From CAVQGF01 sp045807945 (GTDB lineage: Bacteria > Acidobacteriota > Terriglobia > Terriglobales > Acidobacteriaceae), in contig JBJMGI010000086.1 in assembly GCA_045807945.1 (NCBI GenBank), positions 1 to 64,000 of the forward strand: 64,000 nucleotides of DNA, read 5' to 3'. How positions within the stretch are numbered: the first letter of the stretch is position 1; each line of letters begins with the position of its first letter. The notes under the pieces are model-generated. The model was not told the DNA's origin and ran no database searches. It was given only the letters and a program-made list of their open reading frames with translations. Of the stretch, positions 45,250 to 52,255 are shown piece after piece. The position numbers were made by a program, and so were the translations under genes.

Positions 45250-45881
45250 GCGCCCCGGGCAAGGTCCTGGCCTACTGCGTCCTCGAGCGATTAGAAGACT
45301 TATCGGATGTGGCTGGCGTCGGCGGCCAGCCCGTTCGCAGCATCGCTTTTCAAAACCTCATCGCTCTCTACTCAGACTTTTCCGAAACTAGGAGTCTCAA
45401 TCAGGAAGATGCTCTGCGCTTTCATTCCGTGCTTAAATCCGTGTTCGAGAAGCAAGCGGTCGTCCCATTTCGTTTCCCCACGTTCCTCGATGGCGAGACC
45501 GCCCTGCACAACGAATTGCGCGAAAACCACTCCAAGTACGCCGCCGACCTCGAGCGCATCCGAAACCTCGTGCAAATGGAGCTGCGCATATCCAACTCAA
45601 CGCACGAAACCTCACGCGCTTCTGGAAAGGACTATCTTGAGTCGAAGCGGCAGCAGGCGCGCAGTGTGCAGGAGGTCATTCGCGCGGTTTGCGACTCTGC
45701 CGCGGACCTGATCTCGGATTCCAAAGAACGCCCAGCCGAGCAGGGCATTCGCTTTTACGCGCTCACCAAGCGCACTGACGCGGCATCATTTCGCGAACGC
45801 ATCCAGAACATCAAAGCCTCACCTGCGCTTAGAATCCTGGTAAGCGGCCCTTGGCCCGCCACGGAATTCCTCGATGACTGA
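45246..45881 (+). CDS. Gas-vesicle protein GvpF/GvpL, copy 2
   Basis: A 211-residue GvpF/L-family protein. GKVLAYCVLERLED opens the N-terminal domain, FEKQAVVPFRFPTFLD corresponds to the LPARFGTIF block of copy 1, and the C-terminus ILVSGPWPATEFLDD is a diverged GPWPPYSF motif. It is the shortest of the three copies, without the basic extension of copy 3. It overlaps the upstream and downstream genes by four and eight bases, so its synthesis is coupled to GvpK and the minor GvpA. The two missing aromatic residues at the C-terminus suggest a distinct contact. Confidence 0.9.
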   Translation: MSAPGKVLAYCVLERLEDLSDVAGVGGQPVRSIAFQNLIALYSDFSETRSLNQEDALRFHSVLKSVFEKQAVVPFRFPTFLDGETALHNELRENHSKYAADLERIRNLVQMELRISNSTHETSRASGKDYLESKRQQARSVQEVIRAVCDSAADLISDSKERPAEQGIRFYALTKRTDAASFRERIQNIKASPALRILVSGPWPATEFLDD

Positions 45882-46233
45882 TCGCCACAACCAAACGCCC
45901 GCCGAGATGGAAGCCGCCATCGAAGATTTGAAGCGGCAGATCTCCACCGCCACACAGGCCGGCATGCAGCGCATTGCTTGTGACCCGGAGAGCATCGAGA
46001 AAGGGCTGGCGAAACTTGTCCTCGGGCTTATCGAGCTTCTGCGCCAGCTCATGGAGCGCCAAGCAGTGCGCCGCATGGAAGGCGGTTCTTTGACGGATGA
46101 GCAGATTGAGAACATGGGCCAGGCTTTGATGAAGCTGGAAGAGAAGATCCACGAGCTTGCCGCACAATTTGGACTCAAGCCCGAAGACCTCAACCTGCAA
46201 CTGGGGCCGCTGGTCGGCGCGCGCAAGGATTAA
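45874..46233 (+). CDS. gvpK: Gas-vesicle protein GvpK
   Basis: A 119-residue GvpK protein. The family core is clear: KLVLGLIELLRQLMERQAVRRMEGGSLTDEQIE is shown in part by LIELLRQLMERQAVRRMEGG, and the end reads EDLNLQLGPLVG, the canonical GvpK signature. GvpK is a minor, conserved factor needed in many gas-vesicle systems. It is the last gene of run 1, followed by a 240-base gap with the promoter of run 2. Confidence 0.95.
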   Translation: MTDRHNQTPAEMEAAIEDLKRQISTATQAGMQRIACDPESIEKGLAKLVLGLIELLRQLMERQAVRRMEGGSLTDEQIENMGQALMKLEEKIHELAAQFGLKPEDLNLQLGPLVGARKD

Positions 46234-46361
46234 GGCGCTGCCAGCCACGTTTGAAAAGAGCATTCCGACACCATTTATAGCCCTTCCTGTGCAACCATCT
46301 GCTCTATTTCGCATTCCAATCTGCTGATTTTTCCCCCAAAGTTGTTTTCGACCAGGATTGA

Positions 46362-46391
46362 TTGACAGGTTTTGAGTCGGGGTCGTAGTAT
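46362..46391 (+). promoter_or_regulatory. Sigma70-like promoter for the gvpJ-gvpA run
   Basis: TTGACA (46362-46367, perfect -35) is 18 bases from TAGTAT (46386-46391, -10 with two differences from TATAAT). Transcription would start about 46398, roughly 75 bases before the gvpJ ATG. In the 240-base gap 46234-46473 this is the only strong promoter match I see. Confidence 0.7.
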
Positions 46392-46392
46392 G

Positions 46393-46416
46393 CGTGAGCG
46401 CCGCTGTATTCTCACG
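46393..46416 (+). promoter_or_regulatory. Inverted repeat at the start of the gvpJ transcript
   Basis: CGTGAG (46393-46398) and CTCACG (46411-46416) form a 6-bp inverted repeat with a 12-base centre, overlapping the predicted start point. It could be an operator or a hairpin in the 5' leader; no known factor was recognised. Confidence 0.4.
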
Positions 46417-46473
46417 AGTTTTGGCTGTGTTCGCTAGCTGGCAAAGCATCAGGCGGCTGTCTCCCTGAAAACT

Positions 46474-46806
46474 ATGGATCGCGTCCCCACCATCTCTGGC
46501 AATACGAACCTGATCGACATTCTGGATCGGGTCCTCGACAAGGGCCTGGTCATCGCTGGCGATATCAGTATTGCGCTGGCGAACGTGGAGCTTTTGACGA
46601 TCAGGATTCGCTTACTGATTTGTTCCGTGGACAAAGCCGAACAGATCGGATTGAACTGGTGGAAGCACGATCCCAATCTCACCGCACCCGTACGGACTGG
46701 CATTCCGGGTTCCAAGTCTTTGCCCGCAATGCCGCCAGCGTCGGTGAGGGAAAGTATTAAGACCTCAAGGACAACCAAGGCAGCTCGTCCAAAACGCGCC
46801 AGGTAA
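46474..46806 (+). CDS. gvpJ: Gas-vesicle protein GvpJ
   Basis: A 110-residue GvpA-family protein. NLIDILDRVLDKGLVIAGD and the strand ALANVELLTIRIRLLICSVD, followed by KAEQIGLNWWKHDPNL (residues 54-69), match GvpJ, a minor component that guides assembly and shape. After residue 70 it has a 40-residue basic, Pro/Ser-rich tail. It is first in run 2, 27 bases ahead of gvpA. There is no strong Shine-Dalgarno before its ATG, perhaps limiting it relative to gvpA, which has one. Confidence 0.92.
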   Translation: MDRVPTISGNTNLIDILDRVLDKGLVIAGDISIALANVELLTIRIRLLICSVDKAEQIGLNWWKHDPNLTAPVRTGIPGSKSLPAMPPASVRESIKTSRTTKAARPKRAR

Positions 46807-46832
46807 CCCCGGGGGCGGTAGGAGGAATTCAA

Positions 46833-47123
46833 ATGGCAGTTGAACGTGTATCCGGCGGATCAAGTCTTATTGACGTATTGGATCGCGTACTCGATAAAGG
46901 CATCGTTATCGACGCGTGGGTCCGTATCTCGCTGGTCGGCATTGACCTGATCACGGTGGAAGCGCGCGTTGTCGTCGCCTCCATTGACACGTACCTCAAA
47001 TACGCCGACGCGGTCGGACTCACCGGTCTTGTCGCCAAGCCGCAACTGACCGAAGGTGCCGGCGAAACGGAAGTCATCGTCACCAAGGAGCGCACACCGG
47101 TACGCCGCACCACTCGCAGGTGA
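46833..47123 (+). CDS. gvpA: Major gas-vesicle shell protein GvpA
   Basis: A 96-residue GvpA: SSLIDVLDRVLDKGIVIDAW then VRISLVGIDLITVEARVVVA, with the strongly conserved VDAW/IDAW turn, and SIDTYLKYADAVGLT at the second helix. GvpA coats the vesicle as amyloid-like ribs with a hydrophobic inner face. Canonical GvpA has about 70-75 residues; here a 25-residue basic tail (EGAGETEVIVTKERTPVRRT) extends it. It has the best ribosome-binding site of the locus, GGAGG six bases before ATG, as expected for the most abundant product. Confidence 0.96.
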   Translation: MAVERVSGGSSLIDVLDRVLDKGIVIDAWVRISLVGIDLITVEARVVVASIDTYLKYADAVGLTGLVAKPQLTEGAGETEVIVTKERTPVRRTTRR

Positions 47124-47142
47124 TCCGGCCCGGTGAGGGCTT

Positions 47143-49356
47143 ATGGCTGCGGGCAGAGAGATAACGGCGGTGGCACTGAAAAAGGGACATATGGCCACGG
47201 CGGCGTCGCGGGCTCAGATACTCAATACGGAAAAACTGGATCGGCGCACTGCCTACTCCAGGCAGCCCGCCCTCCGTTTGTTGCTTGCCGAGCGATCGGA
47301 AGAGATTCTTCCTATCCTGCTCGACGAGATCGTCCGCATCGGTTATCAACGGGCCTTCGTCGCTGAGGTCGATTTCGAAAGCGGGCAGGTGCAAGTCTCG
47401 GCGGAAGTGAACTGCCCGCCCAAATACACCAAAAAATTCCAAACCTTTCTCTGGACCGGTGACGATCCGCTGGTCGGAGTCCTGCAAAAAGGCGAGCCGG
47501 CTGTCCTTCCGAACGCTGCGCTGAACCGTCGCGCGCTGTATTGCCACCCCATCATCTTTCGTAACCGCACCCGCTGTTGGGAAGCGGAACGCACGCGCCA
47601 GGGCGAATGCCTCGCTGTTTTGAATGACCGCAGTGTCCGGCGCATGGGACTTCAGGAGCAGACTTGCAGCACCTGCGAGATGCGCGGCTACGCATACGTT
47701 GTCGCCGTGGATCTGCCCAAGACCACCAGCGAGCGCCAACTCGCCGATCTCAGAGCGCTCATAGAGCTTTCGAACCGTTATCTAACGCGCCTTTTCAAGG
47801 TCGAGCATTATTACAACCGCATGCGCGACATGGACGTGGTCATCGCGCAAATGGAGACCGTGCTCGCCAGCATGGCCGACCCGGTCATCCTTACCGATCC
47901 GCAGCACCGCGTCATCACGCAGAACAAGGCTGCCGAGCGCTTCTTCAGCATCCCTGAGAACGCCAGCGAGGGCGCGCAGCGCGCTCTCGAATTGAACAAC
48001 CTGCTGTTCTCCGCCGCGCTGTCTTCCATGGCGATGTCGGGCACCGATTCCTCACGCGACCTCACACTAGTGGACGCGAAGGAAGGTGAAGAAGTCCTCT
48101 TCGAGGCTGTTACCGCGCCAACCTACAGCCGTGAAGGCCTTCGGACTGGCTTGGTCACCGTGATGCGCGACGTAACCGACCTGCGCAAGGCCGATCTCGA
48201 AGTCCGCGCCAACCTCGAAAAGCTGATGCTGGCTGAAGAAGTCGTGCGTCAGGACCGCGATCGCATGTCGCTCGTCATCGAGGCGGTGGGCGACCCCATC
48301 ATCGTCGCCGACAATGCTGGCAAACCGGTGCAGTTCGACAGCCTCGCCGCGCAACTGTTCGGCAAGGTCGGTGAAGACGTTCGCGATCAGGGTCGTGTGC
48401 GCAATCTCGTGAAGCTGTCCGCATATCTGACGGCGTTCACGTTCTCCTTCGGGCAGACAGAAGAAGGCAAGCTGAAGCTCTATCACCCGCCGACCGACAC
48501 GCAGATCGAATACAACACCCGTTCCGGCAAGATCCTCGACGCTCGCGGCCAGGTCTCTCACACGGTGACCGTCCTTCGCGACCTCTCCGCCCTCCGCAAG
48601 GTGGAAGAGCTGCGTGTGCAGGCCCGCATGCTAGAGATGGAAAAGTTCGCTGCCACCGGCCGCCTCGCCGGCACCATCGCACACGAAGTCAACAATCCTA
48701 TGGAGGCGATCAAGAACTCCATTCACCTCCTGCAGAACCGCATCAAGCCCGGCGCCGAGCCCGTGTACGAGATCCTCAAGTCCGAGACCGATCGCGTCGC
48801 CCGCATCGTCCGCCAGATGCTTGGCCTGTATCGCTCTTCGTCGCAGATCGGCGGCTTCGACCTGAACCGCGTCATTGAAGACACCCTCACTCTCTTCGGC
48901 AGGCAGCTGGAGCGCTCCGGCGTCAAGACAGACCTGGAGCTCGGCAGCCTTCCTCCTGTGGTTGGAAGCGCGGACCAATTCCGCCAGATCCTTTCCAACC
49001 TGGTTGTGAATGCAAAAGATGCGATGTCGCAAACTGACGCGAATTCTGAGCTCTCGAATGCCGGAAACTCTAATGGCAAGTCGCTCAAGCTGCTGATCCG
49101 TACTCGCCACCTCGCCCACGGTGGTTCACGCGGCCGCGTCGCCGTCACAGTGGCAGACACTGGGGGCGGAATTCCCCCAGCTATCCGCGACAACATGTTT
49201 GAGCCGTTCGTATCGAGCAAGGGAGAAAAGGGAACGGGCTTGGGTCTATGGATCGTTCGCGGCATCACCGAAAGCCACGGGGGCAAGATCCGCGTGCGCA
49301 GCCGCGAAGGCGAGGGGACCGTCTTCCAGATCTACCTTCCGGTGGTACGAAGCTGA
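47143..49356 (+). CDS. Gas-vesicle-operon sensor histidine kinase with Cys-rich N-domain
   Basis: A 737-residue soluble kinase with no membrane segment. Residues about 40-220 form a GAF-like domain unusually rich in cysteine (C91, C134, C145, C156, C175, C178; H135). Two PAS domains follow (about 245-345 and 372-485), then HisKA with His514 in GTIAHEVNNPMEAIK, and a HATPase domain (N-box VVNAKDAM, G-boxes DTGGGIP and GTGLGLWIVRG). It starts 19 bases after gvpA and its stop overlaps the response regulator ATG. The position suggests it senses a cytoplasmic, possibly redox, signal to govern flotation; the ligand is inferred. Confidence 0.9.
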   Translation: MAAGREITAVALKKGHMATAASRAQILNTEKLDRRTAYSRQPALRLLLAERSEEILPILLDEIVRIGYQRAFVAEVDFESGQVQVSAEVNCPPKYTKKFQTFLWTGDDPLVGVLQKGEPAVLPNAALNRRALYCHPIIFRNRTRCWEAERTRQGECLAVLNDRSVRRMGLQEQTCSTCEMRGYAYVVAVDLPKTTSERQLADLRALIELSNRYLTRLFKVEHYYNRMRDMDVVIAQMETVLASMADPVILTDPQHRVITQNKAAERFFSIPENASEGAQRALELNNLLFSAALSSMAMSGTDSSRDLTLVDAKEGEEVLFEAVTAPTYSREGLRTGLVTVMRDVTDLRKADLEVRANLEKLMLAEEVVRQDRDRMSLVIEAVGDPIIVADNAGKPVQFDSLAAQLFGKVGEDVRDQGRVRNLVKLSAYLTAFTFSFGQTEEGKLKLYHPPTDTQIEYNTRSGKILDARGQVSHTVTVLRDLSALRKVEELRVQARMLEMEKFAATGRLAGTIAHEVNNPMEAIKNSIHLLQNRIKPGAEPVYEILKSETDRVARIVRQMLGLYRSSSQIGGFDLNRVIEDTLTLFGRQLERSGVKTDLELGSLPPVVGSADQFRQILSNLVVNAKDAMSQTDANSELSNAGNSNGKSLKLLIRTRHLAHGGSRGRVAVTVADTGGGIPPAIRDNMFEPFVSSKGEKGTGLGLWIVRGITESHGGKIRVRSREGEGTVFQIYLPVVRS

Positions 49357-49742
49357 TGGCGCGAGACGGGCGAAAATCGAAGGTGTTGGTGGTGGACGAT
49401 GAACGGAACGTCCTGCTCACCTACAAGATGCTGCTCGAGCAACAGGGATACGAGGCCATCGCTTCGCTTACCGCGAAGGAAGCTATCGGCCTGATCGAAA
49501 AACAGGATTTCGACCTGCTGTTATGTGATTTGTCGCTTGAAGAAAAGCGCACCGGCTTTGAAGTGATCCAAGCCGCGCGGGCACGCCGTCGCCGCGTGCC
49601 TGCGGTCCTGCTCACTGGCTACGCATCGCCGGAAGCTGCGGACTACGCCAGGGAGAACGAGGTTTCTGTGCTGTACAAGCCGATCGAGATAGACGAGTTC
49701 CTGAAGACAATTGCCACTTTGTTGAAGGAGAACCATGCCTAA
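49356..49742 (+). CDS. Receiver-only response regulator in gas-vesicle operon
   Basis: A 128-residue CheY-like protein. KVLVVDDERNVLL carries the acidic pair, LLLCDLSLEE the phosphoacceptor Asp, LTGYAS the Thr/Ser, and VLYKPIE the Lys-Pro. No output domain follows, so it must act through another protein. The start (MARDGRKSK) overlaps the kinase stop by one base, and its end overlaps gvpF/L copy 3 by eight bases, so it is expressed in step with both. Cognate kinase is almost certainly the gene upstream. Confidence 0.94.
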   Translation: MARDGRKSKVLVVDDERNVLLTYKMLLEQQGYEAIASLTAKEAIGLIEKQDFDLLLCDLSLEEKRTGFEVIQAARARRRRVPAVLLTGYASPEAADYARENEVSVLYKPIEIDEFLKTIATLLKENHA

Positions 49743-50721
49743 AAAGACGCTCAAAAAGAGCAGCACAAAGGCAAAGAGCCGCGCCTCAAGGCCAGTAAAG
49801 AGCAGCCCTGGGCCTCGGGTGATCCCCTCTCGCAGCAGCGGCGAGGGCGCCGCGGTGCGTTCCATGGACTCCGGCATACACACCATGGACCTGGCGCACG
49901 CTCCCGAGTCCATCCCACGGCAGCGCGGGGGTGACGGTGGGTTCCGCCCTGAGACTATCGGCGAAGGCCGTTACGTGTACGGCATCATCGCCGGTCGCGA
50001 TTCACTCACCTTCGGCAAGATGGGTCTCGGCGGCAACAGCGAAATGGTTTACACCGTTAACCACGGCGACATCTCCGCCGTCGTCAGCCGAACCAACGTC
50101 TTCATCTTCGACCCCACCCGTGAGAACGCTCTCGCGCACGAGCATGTGATCGAATCGGTCATGAAGTCGCACACCATTATTCCCATGAGCTTCGGCACGG
50201 TCTTCCGCACCGACGACGACATCAAGGAAGTGCTGCGCAGTATCTACCCTTCGCTCAAAGACGTCCTTGAGCAGATGTCAGGAAAAGTCGAGTTCGGGTT
50301 GAAGGTCACCTGGGACCGTGACCAGATCGTCGAGGAACTCAAGCGGCAGGATGAAGAGATCCACCGCTTCCATCTTGAGATCACCAAGAAGCACCTGCAA
50401 TCTACGTATCTTGCCCGCATGCAGCTGGGCCGCATGATCGACAAGGCGCTGGTCGAAACCTCGTCACAGTACGTCCGCGAGATTTACGAGGCGCTGCGCA
50501 ACGTCTGCGTCGCTTCGCGCGATAACAAGCCCATCGGCGAGAAGATGATCATGAATGCGGCCTTCCTGATCGAACGCCAGCGCGAAACCGAGTTTGACGC
50601 CGCCGTGAACCGCGTCGCCAAGCGCTTCGGCAATCGCTTGAACTTCCGCTACACCGGGCCGTGGCCGCCGTATAACTTCGTCAACATCCGCCTCAAACTC
50701 GAACGCGGAACGGCGAACTGA
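49735..50721 (+). CDS. Gas-vesicle protein GvpF/GvpL, copy 3, with N-terminal extension
   Basis: A 328-residue GvpF/L protein. The first 75 residues are a Lys/Ser/Pro-rich basic extension (KKTLKKSSTKAKSRASRPVK) absent from copies 1 and 2. The domain then begins GRYVYGIIAGRDSLTF and contains AHEHVIESVMKSHTIIPMSF. A long central helical section (IVEELKRQDEEIHRFHLEIT) precedes the C-terminus FRYTGPWPPYNFVNIRLK. Lying directly behind the response regulator, its extension might contact the shell or a partner. Stop and gvpG start are seven bases apart. Confidence 0.93.
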   Translation: MPKKTLKKSSTKAKSRASRPVKSSPGPRVIPSRSSGEGAAVRSMDSGIHTMDLAHAPESIPRQRGGDGGFRPETIGEGRYVYGIIAGRDSLTFGKMGLGGNSEMVYTVNHGDISAVVSRTNVFIFDPTRENALAHEHVIESVMKSHTIIPMSFGTVFRTDDDIKEVLRSIYPSLKDVLEQMSGKVEFGLKVTWDRDQIVEELKRQDEEIHRFHLEITKKHLQSTYLARMQLGRMIDKALVETSSQYVREIYEALRNVCVASRDNKPIGEKMIMNAAFLIERQRETEFDAAVNRVAKRFGNRLNFRYTGPWPPYNFVNIRLKLERGTAN

Positions 50722-50728
50722 GGAAAGC

Positions 50729-51073
50729 ATGTTCCTGATAGACGACCTGTTGCTCCTCCCCATCGATGGGATGAAGTTCATCTTCCGCACCCTCGCGAAG
50801 GTCGCGGAGGAGCAGTACACGGATGACGCTCCTGTAAAGGAGAAGTTGCTCGAGCTGCAGGTCCGTCTTGAAGAGGGCAAGGTCACGGAGGAGGAGTACG
50901 TTCAGGAAGAAGCGGCCATTCTTCGCGAACTGCGCGAGATCGAGAACCGCAAGCGCGAAATGGCGGGAGTTGCGCGTGAAGACGATGTCCGTGCGCCGTT
51001 TACCGGCAAAGTCGGCGAGGGCTCCGGAGTTTCCGTGAACCTCGGCTACGGCCAGGATAGAAAAGAGAAGTAA
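50729..51073 (+). CDS. gvpG: Gas-vesicle protein GvpG
   Basis: A 114-residue protein matching GvpG: LLLLPIDGMKFIFRTLAKVA at the N-terminus, then a coiled-coil (KLLELQVRLEEGKVTEEEYV) and EEAAILRELREIENRKREM. GvpG is a minor accessory factor that pairs with GvpF/L in known clusters, as it does here. It is the last gene of run 2. The C-terminal 35 residues (PFTGKVGEGSGVSVNLGYG) look disordered. It has GAGGAAAGC ahead of the ATG. Confidence 0.92.
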   Translation: MFLIDDLLLLPIDGMKFIFRTLAKVAEEQYTDDAPVKEKLLELQVRLEEGKVTEEEYVQEEAAILRELREIENRKREMAGVAREDDVRAPFTGKVGEGSGVSVNLGYGQDRKEK

Positions 51074-51180
51074 GTCATCCTGTGCTCGAGTACCTCTCCG
51101 CAGAATCTGCACGACGGAGGTCATCCCCGAGCGAGTGTGAGTCCGCCCTAGCGGACGAGAGCGAGTCGCGGGATCTGCAT
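51074..51180. repeat. Second dispersed GTCATCC-type intergenic repeat
   Basis: The element begins GTCATCC directly after the gvpG stop, repeats GTCATCCCCGAGC at 51120-51132, contains a hairpin GTCCGC-CCTA-GCGGAC (51141-51156) and ends GCGGGATCTGCAT (51168-51180). It resembles the copy at 36823-36886. A short tandem AACCAGC repeat follows at about 51194-51208. It may also end transcription of the gvp operon. Confidence 0.55.
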
Positions 51181-51216
51181 TTGCCTTTACTAACAACCAG
51201 CAACCAGCAACTGCTT

Positions 51217-51417
51217 TTAGATCTCGGGATAAAAATCGAAGAACGCTTCCGTGCTCGCGCGTAACTGCTTCTCGATATCCTCTTTGCTTCCTTCAAGAAC
51301 ATGCATGGTCACGTGGGCTGTCTTGCCATTCTTCAGGGTAAGGGAGGCGTCTTCGATCTCTCCCAGCTCATCGGCCGGCAGTAATCGCATTCCGTAGACT
51401 AGAGTCAGGTTCGCCAT
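51217..51417 (-). CDS. Small conserved-looking acidic protein, unknown
   Basis: A 66-residue protein starting MANLTLVYGMRLLPADELGE. It has two halves: beta-rich ASLTLKNGKTAHVTMHVLEG and a helix (KEDIEKQLRASTEAFFDFYP). No motif is recognised. I use the ATG at 51417 since the upstream part overlaps the divergent promoter. It is transcribed away from the next gene (30-base gap) and towards gvpG. Confidence 0.6.
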   Translation of the reverse strand: MANLTLVYGMRLLPADELGEIEDASLTLKNGKTAHVTMHVLEGSKEDIEKQLRASTEAFFDFYPEI

Positions 51418-51447
51418 GCTCGCGATTGTACTTGATACAATCTCCGC

Positions 51448-52203
51448 GTGATCTCCTCTCGCACCGCTTTCCTCCTGCTTTTTTGCGCTTCGATGCTCCA
51501 CGCGCAAGGCACACCTCAGGAAGAGAAGCCTTCGCCGGCCCCGCAGGTGAAGATCAACTACATCAACGTCTGTGCGCCATCTGAAGACGAGCGCAAAGAG
51601 ATCGCCTCAGCTCTCGCCCGCGTGCCGCTGAAGGCTCCGTTCTCGGCCGATTTTGAAGTCTCGCGCGGCCACACTACCGAGACGCCAGAATCCATGGCCT
51701 TCGCTAAGGCAGCGCTTCCTGCTGCGGTTCAAGACTCTTCCCAGCCGAGTGCCGAGTCGAGTTGGGTCCGTATCCGCCGCGATTTCTCCGGAACGCCATT
51801 CGGGACCGCCCAATACTCCATCAGCTTTGATCCGAAAAGCGTGACCGAGACCTTCGTCTTCCGCATGCGCGATTTCAAGAAAGATGAAGTCATGCAGATC
51901 GCGCTCGAAGATTCTATTTCTGCTGCCAGCGATCCCATTCTCGTAGCCCAAAGCGAGACTCCGGTTGACCATGTGAAGATCGAACGCTTCGGCAAAGGCT
52001 CGCTCGGGCTTCGCCGTTGTCCCGATGCCGACCAGAGCAGTCTAGAGCCGCTCTTTAAGTCTGCGAATGACCTTGCCCAACGTTATCGAATGGCGCTCCG
52101 TGTGCGTGACTCCGTCCCCGCAGACTTGCGCCGCGTCGGTGCCGGCGCGTCGGCAAAGCCCAGGACAGCTGCGAAGCCCAAGGCTGCACCCAAGCCGAAA
52201 TGA
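51448..52203 (+). CDS. Exported protein with basic C-terminal tail, unknown
   Basis: A 251-residue exported protein with a signal peptide (RTAFLLLFCASMLHA, start GTG). The central region (about 30-215) has mixed strands and helices, including VKINYINVCAPSEDERKEIA and FGTAQYSISFDPKSVTETFV, with two cysteines (C44 and C204) that could pair. The last 25 residues are a repetitive Ala/Lys/Pro tail (KPRTAAKPKAAPKPK). It is followed by trxB after 52 bases. I recognise no family. Confidence 0.65.
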   Translation: MISSRTAFLLLFCASMLHAQGTPQEEKPSPAPQVKINYINVCAPSEDERKEIASALARVPLKAPFSADFEVSRGHTTETPESMAFAKAALPAAVQDSSQPSAESSWVRIRRDFSGTPFGTAQYSISFDPKSVTETFVFRMRDFKKDEVMQIALEDSISAASDPILVAQSETPVDHVKIERFGKGSLGLRRCPDADQSSLEPLFKSANDLAQRYRMALRVRDSVPADLRRVGAGASAKPRTAAKPKAAPKPK

Positions 52204-52255
52204 ATCCTCGCTGCTGCCAACGAATCAAATTCAGTTCAAAAGGTTAAGACGAACT

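Noticed and set aside
51185..51215. CRISPR-like short direct repeat (AACCAGC)
   Set aside because: Only two or three 7-bp units without spacers; not an array.
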